A stretch of DNA of 27,769 bases. Source: Phoronis australis. Its lineage: Eukaryota; Phoronida; Phoronidae. The translations under genes were made by a program, and so were the position numbers. The notes beneath the pieces are model-generated. The model ran no database searches and was not told the DNA's origin. It saw nothing but the letters and a program-made list of their open reading frames with translations. Within the stretch, counting starts at the first letter, position 1, and every line of letters starts with the position of its first letter. Positions 10,001-20,325 of the stretch are shown in pieces. Where the stretch lies: positions 7,469-35,237 of the forward strand of contig NMRA01000781.1 in assembly GCA_002633005.1 (NCBI GenBank). The letters are read 5' to 3'.

Positions 10001-10428
10001 ATTGGATGAGTGAATTAATATTTTTGATCCCTCACCAAGTGCTTCGATTATCAAAAGTTTACAGATTAACAGTGGACAAACGCACACAAATGTCCAGTTT
10101 AATAAGACATTATTGGTTTTAATTTGGAAAAAACATATTTAGGATAAGCTCGTTGACGTTTTTGCCTTTGACCAGCAAACAACAAAATCTGTTGTGTTAT
10201 TTCAAGAACTTTGTTAATTGTTGTAATTGTCTGCCCTACTTTTGCTGAAGTCAAGACCTATGCTGTTACCAGTTAAATGGGTTTAAAAAACTCTGTTGTT
10301 TATTGAATGGAAATCGAATACTAGGAGGCTGATTTTATGAGAGTGAAAGACCATACCAAGGAAAGAAAGGCATTTTATGGAAAATAATCGTCACTAAACC
10401 TAAGTCATCTTGATAGTAGCCATAATAT

Positions 10429-10823
10429 CTTCGAGCTCGATTTAGTAAGCTGCTGGTCGCCTTCAGGATTTGTTTGGCGACCTGGTAAAGTGCCAAGTTG
10501 CCACAAAATTGCCATGCGCAAATTCGAGTATGCACTTAGCTACAGGAAATAAACAGATAAAGCCAGAATCTTTTCGTTTGGCTAAATTCGAAAGGGTCCA
10601 TTTATGAGCCATACGTAAGTAACCTGTGCTGATCGTCTGCTTCTGACTTAAGAGATGAGTTTGCATGAGATGCTGGGCCGGAGAGGGAAGTTGATGTGGC
10701 TGACACACTCCTACTAGTAATTTTCTTTATGTCTTTCATTTCATTTTCGACTGTTGCCAATTGTGTGTCGGGAATTTTGCCAAGTTGCATTTGGCGAGTT
10801 TACACGCTAAGTGTCGAGCCCAG
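10429..10823. mobile_element. Possible small relative of the 3.5-kb intron-1 element
   Basis: The right end reads AGTGTCGAGCCCAG (10810-10823), close to the GTGTCGAGCCCTG right end of the element at 14104-17604. It is preceded by GCCAAGTTGCATTTGGCGA, resembling that element's subterminal AGGTTGCAAATGCGACC. The left end at 10429 (CTTCGAGCTCGATTTAG) is only a weak match to the expected inverted end. No target-site duplication is evident and there is no transposase. It may be a decayed non-autonomous copy of about 395 bp. Short minus-strand frames here are not convincing genes. Confidence 0.4.
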
Positions 10824-13160
10824 ACGTCAATTGAAAATTGTCTTAAAAACATGGTAATTATGTTTGTACATAATTCAAAATTTTGTATAAAGTCACCTTT
10901 TAAAAGACCCATTGAAGTCACAAGTAACCATACTTACTGTACATGGATTTTCCAACAAGTTTTACACCTAGAAACATTCTTGGTTACAATTTTAATTGCA
11001 AAACTGTGCATGACATTTTTGTAAGAATAACCGTCCTAGAATAATAAGCTTTTGATTCCACTGAAATGGAATACTACCGTATGCGAAATGAGGGATATCA
11101 GCCAGGTGAGCTTGCATAATATTCTGTGGACTTCCAGAAAACTTCCATGCTTTACTTTCACAGATTTTAAGCAAATATCTGTACTGTAACTATTTTTGAA
11201 AAGTTTTGAAGGTCACTTGACCATAAAAAAATTACCCCGATTTTTTATGTATGTTGCTAATTATTGTCATAAATAAGCTAATTATGGATATTTCACTATA
11301 TTATCAAATTTGTGCAATCACATGAAGCCTAAATTTTCTAAAAACATCATTTGACCCCTTGCACATTGTTGACCTCTTGGGGTCAAAGGCCAAGCCCCTG
11401 GATATCATGGTGCCGTATGTCCGCCTCAAAAAGTGCTAAGAATTATAGTTATGTCAAAAGTTTTCAATCAAAATTAAAATAGTTTCAGATTCTCTTTTAA
11501 TTTGTTTCTCAAGACTATTGACCAGAATTTTAGATCCTAGGGATTATTTGTTAAGTCAAAAATCGCATGAAAGACGTACGGAAAATTTGTACATCCGTCA
11601 CATATGTCTGTCACACCCATGAAATTACAATTTTTCAGTCAATAAAAATAAACTTAGGTCTTATTTTCACTTTCTGAACTTGCAGAAGACAAAATTCGTC
11701 TTACACCCAAGAACCAAAATAAGTAAATATTATAAAAACAGTTACGAAATTAAATAAAGAAGTTGCTATGGATTTAAAGAAGATGAATTAGACTTTAGTG
11801 TCATCTAGTTATTGTTAGTAGAATTAAACTTGTTAAAATTGGACAGTTGGACCACATTAAAAATGTTAATAAAACAAAATATTCATTTAATGCCCTTATT
11901 GTTTTTGTCACTGCCCTGTGTTTGTAAAGATGTCAATTTTTGAAAATTTGCAGAAGCAAAAACTGTCCTAAAAGAATACATGTCAAGTTGCTGTTCTGCT
12001 AACATCAGCATGTTGTTTCCGCTCTGACCCACTGTGCTATGTTATGTGTTGGAAAAGTCGATGATCGGCATAGTTAAATGGTAGCAACCTGTGACCTACT
12101 TTATTTAGGGTTTTTGTTACACCTTCACTGACTGTAGTCACTCTTGTGTTTTTCAATGTCTTGGTTGGCTTGTGTGAAGTGATTTCATGTAGCAAATGAT
12201 GACATAAATGTCTCATTTTACGTATTTTTGGCGAAACAAGTGCCTTGATCTCACTATCTTTTTAAGAAAAGTTAATTTTATCTATTGAGCTTTGAAAAAG
12301 ATTGAACCAGCATTTAGAAACGAAAGAGGGAATATTTGGAGACCAGGGGAAGAACAGATGCGATTGGGTGAGGAACAAATATCTTTTTTCAAAAAATCAA
12401 ATTTTTTGTGTACGTCCGTCACCCCTTTCAAGGCAATCTTCTGTCAGATAAAAAGATAGGAGAAAGTTAATACATGGTTTGAAACTGAGACCTGACAATT
12501 AGTGTATTATTTTCCTAGGATGAATTTTTTCACAATTGACCAAAGTGGTATCTGATTGTACATCTGTCACAAATGGAATTGCCCACCTGTCAAATACAAT
12601 TCCAAAACTCGCTTTCCAAATAGCCATATTTGCTTAAAACTTGATTAGCTGCTAACTTAAGCAGTTTTGGGGCTAAAGAGAGCCCTGTGTTTTTGGATGT
12701 TATGCCTGAACTCATAAAATTACGTGCAGTTGTGCTCAGCAAAATACTATTAGGTTGTATGATAGGCAGTTCTTGAAAGTGACATTTTAACAGTAAGATT
12801 GACATTGTCGGTCTCGCAGATATTTGCGAAAATACATTCACATCAGAAAAATCTCAAGTATTTGTGATGAAAATACTCCAAACAACTGTTAAAGTGTGGT
12901 CTGAGATAAATTTTGTGTTATTCTATTCAGCTTCATTTTGTTCATTCAGTATAGAGCTGGCCAAAGTTCTATGTCTGAATAAAACATGAGGTAACCCAAA
13001 GGGCATCATTTAATGAAAACACCAGTCTGGTGCAGTGGATTTATGTGACCTGGTCCCTGGAGACTTTACATAATTCATAGCTCTGAACATATCCCATGAT
13101 ATCTTTTTTTAGTAAATGGTCCACATTCCCAAAAGTTCAAGCCCTCACATTTTTAGGTTG
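10824..13160. other. No gene recognised
   Basis: AT-rich sequence with no supportable coding region. The only recurrent phrase is GTAC(A/G)TC(C/T)GTCAC at 11589-11601, 12410-12422 and 12558-12570. Its meaning is unknown. Confidence 0.45.
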
Positions 13161-13166
13161 AGTGTG

Positions 13167-13292
13167 TGCATGCTTCTGGGTGCGTGCATGCTTCTGGGTG
13201 CGTGCATGCTTCTGGGTGCGTGCATGCTTCTGGGTGCATGCATGCTTCTGGGTGCATGCATGCTTCTGGGTGCGGGCATGCTTTTGGGTCAA
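13167..13292. repeat. 18-bp minisatellite, seven units
   Basis: Units start at 13167, 13185, 13203, 13221, 13239, 13257 and 13275, reading TGCATGCTTCTGGGTGC plus G or A, the last diverged. The junctions contain alternating purine-pyrimidine stretches (GTGCGTGCATGC). Since 18 is a multiple of three, both strands stay open (a CMLLGA hexapeptide on +, an ARTQKH-type one on -). These frames are repeat artefacts. Confidence 0.95.
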
Positions 13293-13838
13293 ATTTGTCA
13301 AGCAAAGAACAGTATAAATTGCGCAGTCACAAATAATTTCCCAGTGTGACGAATTTCTTTGAGCCAACACTGCAGCTTGCTTACCAACAGTGAACGGAGA
13401 AATTTTGTTGGCATTACTGTGGCCAAGTTAGTAAATGTTTTGTCCTAAGCTAGTAGCTAGCAGAGCAGCAGTGAGTAGACATTGGGTTATGTGCCTGGAT
13501 GGACATTGTCATGACAACATCAGACTGGCCGTTTGGAATTTTCAATGCTTTGGTATTCTGGCATGGAATGAACAAAGAGCTGTTTGATAAAAAGTGACTT
13601 ATGAAGTCTCACAGATTTTGTCACATAATTTCTGCACTATCTTAGTTTGGTTAATAAGTTATAAATTATATGAATAGTTTGCCCTGTGAGCCTTCTTAGT
13701 TTAGAAATGGTTGTTTGAAATATAAATAAGATAAAATTTCTGACGTAATTTTTAAGTCACTTTTCTTGAAATAAGCCCTAAGGTCTGTGTGTGATAATCC
13801 ATTATTACATAATAGTTAAGTCTTCTACTTTCTTACAG

Positions 13839-14003
13839 ATCTTTGAGTATCCGCTGCACCATGCAATACGATGAGATCCTTAAAACCTTGGGAGAGTTTG
13901 GCCGCTACCAACAGATCCAGTACTTTCTTCTCTGCCTCATATCCATCGTGTCTGCTTTCCACTCGCTCAACATGGTGTTTGTTGGAGCCACTCCAGAACA
14001 TTG
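13839..14003 (+). CDS. SLC22-type transporter, first coding exon
   Basis: This is the first coding exon of an SLC22-family organic cation/carnitine transporter, a plasma-membrane solute carrier of the major facilitator superfamily. The exon follows an acceptor (TTTCTTACAG, AG at 13837-13838). It has 22 untranslated bases, then ATG at 13861 in a good context (CACCATGC), and ends at 14003 before GTATGT. It encodes 47 residues plus two bases. Residues 1-10 (MQYDEILKTL) and GEFGRYQ match the amphipathic N-terminus of the family, residues about 21-42 form membrane span 1, and ATPEH matches the TPDH/TPEH box that opens the extracellular loop. The acceptor implies a non-coding exon upstream that I cannot locate. 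The choice among OCT, OCTN and other SLC22 members is open; the loop and N-terminus look most OCTN-like. Confidence 0.9.
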
Positions 14004-14009
14004 GTATGT

Positions 14010-14103
14010 ATTGTAACATCCAACGTGGTGTTTGTTGGTGCTACACCAGAGTAGTGATACGTCTTGTACCAGAACACTGGTGTGTATCGTAATACGTACC
14101 AAC
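14010..14103 (+). repeat. Decayed copies of the exon-1 tail, first block
   Basis: Directly after exon 1, 14021-14051 matches the exon's own last segment (13968-13998) at roughly 26 of 31 bases; both contain TGGTGTTTGTTGG. Then 14067-14096 (CCAGAACACTGGTGTGTAT) matches 13991-14019, which spans the splice donor. The block therefore repeats both coding and intronic sides of the donor. It ends at the CCAAC abutting the 3.5-kb element. Confidence 0.85.
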
Positions 14104-17100
14104 CAGGGCTCGACGCTATTAAAATCGTCAGGTTGCATTTTGAGACCGAGCCAAAATCCCAGGTCGCAGTTTCAAAATCCAGCTCACATTCATAAATGCC
14201 AGGTTGCAAAATTTTTCTGCCGTTTTACGTGCCAAAACTGATTCTTTAGATCATAATGAAATGTTTAGGTTATGCTCTTAACTGCAGCGTTAAATACTCA
14301 CAAATTTCAGTTTGTGAAATTGAGTTTGTTCATGCAGGTACGGCGTTACTGTTCTTCACATCTGCCATTGAAAGGCTAGTTGCTGACGTGAAAGTTGAAT
14401 CAGTGCTCTCTAACTGACATGTGCATTCGAGTAGCTAAAAGGGAGAAAATGCCTGTTGAAAAAGTATCAGCGATTTTGCTAGGTCTGGCCTGCTAAATGG
14501 CTGTCTCAAAGTCGTTAAAGATCCAAACTAACTCAGAGTGCAAACTCTCTCTAGTTTTTCGCAGTCCAAATTTGCAACCTGACTCGACATTTGAAAAACA
14601 TCTGTAGAAAAATATCCATGCTATGAACATTCCCACTAAATAAAATTGGTTCTAACCCCGGTGGTTGAGGTAAACGGCGGGGTATGGAAAATTGAACTAG
14701 ACCGTATTTATCCACCTTGGCTGAGTCGCACTCGGCTCACGATCAAAGGGATGCCGCCAGGCTGCTCTAGTCATCGAGTCAGGGAGGATAATTGGCTTCG
14801 CTCATGCGGATATGATCAGCTGATTACAATCTAGCTAGCAGACTGTACTTTTTATGGTGAGAGTTTTACGTAGTTTTTACTGTAATATTTGAAAAGAGGA
14901 GCGAAAACAAATAAGAGTACAACTTTGAATTTTTCAAATCGGCCCAGGATAAGAGATTTTGCAACACAGCAACACTCACGATTACTTTCATTCGGCACGC
15001 ACTAATACAAAAATATAGGACCCAAGTTATTTAGATTTAGGAACACATGCATTGCAATATTCAAAATACTTTTATTATGAATCTTACAAGCTGTAAAACG
15101 ACGTTGTTAATTTCATTGTGTTCATTCATTGTCATCCGTCAAATCGGCAATTTCCGAGATGTGATCTGCGGCGTGCGCGTATGTGTACAAAACACGTGAT
15201 TGTTATGTNNNNNNNNNNNNNNNNNNNNNNNNNNNNNNNNNNNNNNNNNNNNNNNNNNNNNNNNNNNNNNNNNNNNNNNNNNNNNNNNNNNNNNNNTAAA
15301 TTTTATGAATCCTAGCTTCCGATTTTACCCGTTTGGGAAACCGGCTTTCAACTGCCGTAGGCTACAATAAGAATCCCCTCCCCGTGAAATGATTTTTTCT
15401 AAGCGTTTATTAGAGCCAATACAGTATACAGCTTTCCACCAAGGCTAGGTGATACTACGACATTATTCTTTGTTGCATTAGTAACTGGTCTTGGCTAATA
15501 TTATCATTTTATGGCCTGGTCATCCATTCAGCCAAAAGTAGTTCCAGAGGTGGCTTATCAGCCAATTATTCACGCATGCTGACTCACAATAGAAGCCTGA
15601 TAAGAGTGAAGGTGGATAAATGTGGTGTTCCTACAGTTTCTTGTTTTAGTGGATGTGTTCACGACATGCCATGAAATGTTGCTCGAACCGAATGACGGGT
15701 ATTTGGATGCGCGGGAACAATTCAGTGCAAATTTCACAACAAAAATGTGGGACTTATGCTGTTTACGTACTCAACAATTAGTTTTCCATAAAGTGAACAG
15801 CCTCGAAATAATTTCCGACTCTGTGCGGGTTTCCATCAGGTAATTCGAGTTTGCTCCTCAATACCTTCCATGTACGGGAAAAATAGGTCAGCCACAAAAA
15901 GACAGGCATGTTACTAATGTTAACTTTCTTTTGGAGATATAAAACAAAACCGGGGTTCAGTTTTTGCATATTGAGAAAAGACGTTTTATGAAAACTGAAT
16001 TTCTTAATGTGTAAAATGAGAGTGACTCACTATATAGACTGCGTGTCATTTCAAACCACGCACGGTTGTTGTGCGCTATGATGGGTGACAGCCTGAACTG
16101 TGGGCGCTCATTTTGAAATCCGCGAAAGTTGAGGGAAACGCTTATTAGAGCAGTGAGCACTTATTATGAAATACCTCAAAGGTGGGAGTGGGCGCATGCG
16201 TGAGCATAGTCGTTAACTTGAGTGTTTGCGGTAATAAGATATTGAAAGACTGCAATGGTAAGAAACTTTATCATAATATGATTTTGCGAGGCAAACTCCA
16301 TCTAGTAGGGGTGACTTTCTGGGTATAGTTACCACCTACACTGTACCCTTTTTAGCCACCCGGAATAATTTTGTTTATAATTACCCACTTCAGCTGGAAC
16401 AAGATTGTTTCTATTGGAGTCTGAACATTTTACATCGACAGTGGTGCGGGGAGCAAAAAATTACCGAGGGGACATATGAAGAGAAGAAAATAAGTTCGCT
16501 TACCACTATTTCACATTTACTCGTTTAGTTGCAATAGCTGGCTATGGGCATAGAATATCGGGTTAAAGGAACATCGACCGCGGGAAACATCGGAACAGGA
16601 AAATATCAGTTCTGGTTTTGTATCGGTCCCGGGGAATATCATAAAGCTTCGGGTCTTTTATACCTGCTGGGAGTTTATTTTCAAATGAACCACTCAGCTT
16701 CCGGCTGCTTAACAGAGCCAAAATGTCGGTATACTCATTCAATTAGGACTGTTGCTGTTCTCTTTTGATGTACAGCTTTGGAGTGGTGTGCACGTGTGAG
16801 TTCATGCACTTGAATCACTTGAGTAGCTTTACGTTGGCAACAACGTGTGAAAAAAAATCATATTTCGCGCATGTAGTCCCAGAAACAAATAAAGGGGTTT
16901 GATAATTTCGTGGCAACTTAAAAACTACTTTGCTGAAAGTAAAGACGTGGCCGTCATTTGGCGATTAACACGGTTGTCATTTTCACCTTTGCTGTCTTAT
17001 ACGATAAAAACAAGACGCACATTTCTAAGTCATGATTGGCTGACGAGGACAACTTGCGCAAACAACGGGACCGACCACTGCGGCAGTGCGATATCAGGGA

Positions 17101-17604
17101 TATAGTCGTGGATATTTGTAACATGTAATAAGGACATCTTATGCAAAAATAAACATGTTTTTCCACCAAAAACTTTAGTAAGTTGATCGCTTAAGAATTA
17201 GTGGAAACACTGCTGTTTTGTGACGTTTTATCACTTGTTATACCGTGTCCCAAAACTTTCTTCGGCGAATCCGAAAATTTGCAAAAGTACCCGAAAATAT
17301 TAGTCAATGGAATGCATCAAAGATCGATTCTGCATTATCCCATGTTCACGTGACGTGCTACAAGTTATCGGGAGGGCTGTTCTCAGTGTTCTTTTGAACT
17401 TGATTTGGCAAGAACCAAAATGGTTGGATTCACAAGAGTTGCTTTAGATTTGCCAGGTATCTGCCGAGAATTGTAAAAACTCAGCTCGCATACATCAGAT
17501 ATTCCAGATCGCATTTTGTGATTTGATACGAGCTGACAAAAATCTCAGCTCGCATTTCCAAATTTTAGGTTGCAAATGCGACCTGCAGCTCGTGTCGAGC
17601 CCTG
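14104..17604. mobile_element. 3.5-kb inverted-repeat DNA transposon in intron 1
   Basis: The ends are inverted: CAGGGCTCGACGC at 14104 and GTGTCGAGCCCTG ending at 17604. Subterminal AGGTTGCA and CAGCTC(G)CAT words recur in both flanks. CCAAC occurs on both sides (14099-14103, 17605-17609), a probable 5-bp target duplication. A sister repeat at 17701-17720 shows the uninterrupted sequence GTACCAACATGGGTATGC, supporting insertion. CAGGG-type ends are familiar from hAT elements, but those make 8-bp duplications, so I leave the superfamily open. I find no transposase. The visible sequence has no long frame and an 88-base N gap (15209-15296) sits inside. Confidence 0.7.
15209..15296. other. Assembly gap of 88 Ns
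   Basis: A run of N within the 3.5-kb inverted-repeat element. The true length and content are unknown. The open frame spanning it is meaningless. Confidence 0.99.
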
Positions 17605-17762
17605 CCAACATGGGTATGCATAGTAACATCCAACTTGGTGTTTGTTCCACAATAGAGCAGTGATATGTCTTGTACCAGAACACTGGTTTGTATTGTAATA
17701 TGTACCAACATGGGTATGCAACGTAGTGTTTGTTGGTGACTCACCTGAAGACTGATGTGTCT
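17605..17762 (+). repeat. Decayed copies of the exon-1 tail, second block
   Basis: This block continues the array interrupted by the 3.5-kb element. 17631-17709 repeats the arrangement of 14021-14103 (TTGGTGTTTGTT, GTCTTGTACCAGAACACTGG, GTAATATGTACCAAC), and a further partial unit follows with GTGTTTGTTGGTGACTC at 17727-17743. The unit length is roughly 100 bp. Before the transposon landed, this block and the first would have been a contiguous tandem array attached to exon 1. Confidence 0.8.
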
Positions 17763-18640
17763 CTTGCTACTAGTTGCCTAATTCTAGGCTCCTGCACGCA
17801 GGCGGCTTAATGCATGCTGAAAATACAATCAAGTCTTGATTATTATTTGGAAAGCCAAGTGAAACTTTAATGTGTTGTAACCCATCAGACATGAAAATGG
17901 AATTCACAATATCAGCGAATAAGTGTGTTGAGCGCCAAGACCAGTCTTTGTTGCTAAGTTACTCGCTTGACATCATTTCTATGACCAAATCATGAACCAG
18001 AATAGATCTTGTCTAGTCTTGTCTATGGTACCAGGATTTTCAGATAGTATACTCCAAGCTCGGGTGTGTATTCGGAAAATGGCATGTGTACCTTTCTAGT
18101 ACCCCAAATATTAGCCCGGGCTTTTACTCTTTTCTGTCATTGACAGAAACAAAAACAGGTGCAAGATTTTCTTTGGAAAGTGCTCCTTTTACAACCTTTA
18201 TGTTGTAGATGTCTATAATATTTCCAAAACTGTATTTAACTTTCAATATTTTGCTGTCGATGGCATTCCATCTCAAAAAAGTGAGCCTTTTTTCGACAAA
18301 TAATTTCTCAGCAATTGACCAACTGAATTTGTTCAAATTTTCACAATGTATCTTCAGGGTGCCATGAACAAGTCTGTAAAATATCTCAAGAAAAATATAA
18401 AAAATTATGGAAGGACTGTGAAATTCCAAACAGCGGGATGAAAATGCAGTGTCACTTTGACTTTCATGGTATTCATGCTGTGCTAGCATCTGTCAGTCAA
18501 AAAAATGCCTGCCTGGGTTTTAAGTCTACTGTTTTTTATTGTGAGATCTATGTCCAAATCAGTTCTGTTCAATATTCTGGTTTGTAAGGATGCCTTTGAG
18601 TGAAAGTGTTCAATTTACAATTGAACCCTGTTTCAAGGAG
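17763..18640. other. Intron 1 sequence with one unexplained minus-strand frame
   Basis: There is a 121-codon minus-strand open frame at 18124-18489 starting MLAQHEYHES. It has hydrophobic, lysine-rich stretches but no motif I recognise and no splice or promoter context. It could be a fragment of an unknown mobile element or chance in AT-rich DNA. Nothing else is supportable here. Confidence 0.25.
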
Positions 18641-18659
18641 TTGTTGATAAAATATGCAA

Positions 18660-19566
18660 CACATGGTGTGTTGCATGTAAAAGTGGCAGTGGGAACCCCA
18701 AGACTGCATGTTTGAAAGAAAACGAGGATCGTGTTGAGGAACTTATTCAATCCTAGGAGGACAAGCTGGGGAATCACAAATCTCTGAGAGAAGTTGCAAG
18801 AGATTTACAAGTGAGCAAGTCTTCTGTGCAAAGAATGGGGACAGAAACTGGAGTTAAAACCTTCAAAAGAATGTGGGTATTATGGAGAGGTCAAAATATT
18901 AGAAAGTAGAGAAAAACTTGATGCCGCTACTTGCATGGCCGCTATAGCCACTGATGTGAAAAGAATCATTTTCACTGATGAAAAAGACTACTCTAGAAAT
19001 CTCTTAAAATTGCCAAAACTTTCGTGTTTATGGGGGATAAAAACACGAAGAAATTCAGCCTTCTCGACTATCATGAGATTTCGAGATTTTCCAAAAAGGT
19101 AATGGTTTCTGCTAGAGTATCGTGGGAAGGAGAAACAAGTATTCATTTTATTGACACTGAAAGAGCCAAACTTAACAGTCATCGCTACATGCAGTTATTG
19201 AATGAAAATCTCCCGGATTGCAGGTGACTTTATCCTGGAAACAATTACGTGTTTCAACAAGATGGGGCTCCCTAACACAACGGGCCCATCTAGAGGAGGC
19301 CACACCAAAATTCATCAAAAAGGATGAATGGCCTCCGCTCAGTCTTGACTGCAGTCCAATGGACTATGCCATATGGAACTCTGAAGGAGAAATTTTACTG
19401 GGGAATGAGAGTCAAATTGACTGAGCAGGAGTTAAAAGACAACATAATTATGTCATGGGAAGAAATCTTGATGGAAGAAATACGGAAAAATATTTCTGGT
19501 TGGAAGAAACAGCTCCGTGTAATCGTGGAGGAAGATGAAGGCCACATTGAGCATAGACTGAAATAA
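18660..19566 (+). pseudogene. Broken Tc1/mariner-type transposase
   Basis: This is a relic of a cut-and-paste transposase in intron 1. In order: GSGNPKTACLKENEDRVEEL around 18683; a helix-turn-helix SLREVARDLQVSKSSVQR (about 18780-18835); FTDEK with the first catalytic Asp at 18977; RVYGGIK and an MVSARVSWEGETSIHFID stretch; LLNENLPDC; VFQQDGAP with the second Asp at 19261; KKDEWPPLSLDCSPMDYAIW with the third acidic residue at 19347; and a C-terminal EEIRKNISGWKKQLRVIVEE near 19470-19540. Stops and frameshifts break it (for example near 18755, 18907, 19226 and 19276-19300). The second and third Asp codons are only 86 bases apart, where a DD34D/E spacing needs about 105, indicating deletion. 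It cannot encode a functional enzyme. I could not identify its terminal repeats. Confidence 0.9.
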
Positions 19567-19738
19567 GTGAGCTACCTTCCCTTTGATACTGTATTTTTTG
19601 ACCTGATGTTTTTAATTTGACAGTACTTGCACACATCTCTTTGATATGTTGTAGATTTGTTGATGATGTCCTTAGGTTCATCTGTAAGAAATTGAAAAAA
19701 CATCTGTTTATCTTTTGCTTAAATTTACAGTAAAATCT

Positions 19739-19915
19739 AGCATGGTAGTTATTGGCGCCACACCAGGACCTGGGTGAGCCTGTGTATGGAAAGTTCCGGT
19801 AAAATCCAAGTTGATAGTTATTTGCGCCACACCAGGACCTGGAGGAGCCTGTGTTCGGAAAGTTCTGGTAAAATCCAGCATGGTAGTTGTTGGCACCACA
19901 CCAGAACCTGGAGTC
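19739..19915 (+). repeat. Exon-1-tail-like 70-bp tandem repeats, third block
   Basis: Three units start near 19739, 19808 and 19878 (period 69-70 bp). Each begins with a segment such as CATGGTAGTTGTTGGCACCA, which resembles the exon-1 tail CATGGTGTTTGTTGGAGCCA, followed by an ACCAG(G/A)ACCTGG close to the exon's TCCAGAACATTGG. Translated in the exon frame they give M-V-V-(I/V)-G-(A/T)-T-P-(G/E), against M-V-F-V-G-A-T-P-E in the exon. Minus-strand frames here are shadows. Confidence 0.75.
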
Positions 19916-20114
19916 AATCTATTTTTACTCAATATGGAGCTCAACACTTGACATTTTCTTCAGATACGAACTCAATTTGTGCTCCAGCATATGGACTATA
20001 CAAATGATCGAGTGTCGGCCTATAGCCCAAGTTCGGACCTATTGACCCCTAGATTCGAGCTACAAACTTAAGTGAGATCTTGAGATTGTGTGAGATGAGA
20101 CGTATAAGCTAGAA

Positions 20115-20216
20115 TATTGGTGTATAGTAACATGCAACATGTTGTTAGTTGGTGCTGTATGACTGTTGCTCATTATGGTGGCATATCTGAAAACTGGCAT
20201 GTGTACGTAACATACA
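20115..20216 (+). repeat. Exon-1-tail-like copy, fourth block
   Basis: TATTGGTGTATAGTAACATG followed by CAACATGTTGTTAGTTGGTGC parallels the exon-1 end and donor region in rotated order, and CTGAAAACTGGCATGTGTAC parallels the CCAGAACACTGGTGTGTAT part. This is the most diverged of the intron-1 copies and lies only about 110 bp upstream of exon 2. Confidence 0.5.
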
Positions 20217-20261
20217 TAACATTCAGTATGATATGTGCATCACAGTACTACCTTAAATGAA

Positions 20262-20325
20262 TCATGTTACTTTTGTCCTCACCACAGGTGTACCAATCAT
20301 GTTACTGTTGTCCTCAACACAGGTG
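20262..20325 (+). repeat. Tandemly duplicated exon-2 splice acceptor
   Basis: AATCATGTTACTTTTGTCC... ending CACAG|GTG at 20287 is repeated 35 bp later as AATCATGTTACTGTTGTCC... ending CACAG|GTG at 20322. Only the second acceptor joins exon 1 to exon 2 in frame. Use of the first would add 35 bases and soon reach a stop. Confidence 0.85.

Noticed and set aside
13116-13370. Repetitive proteins on both strands (CMLLGA and ARTQKH-like units)
   Set aside because: Products of the 18-bp minisatellite; simultaneous opening on both strands argues against coding.
19708-19947. 79-codon minus-strand repetitive protein (PGPGVAPITT-like)
   Set aside because: It is antisense to the 70-bp exon-tail-like repeats and has no independent support.
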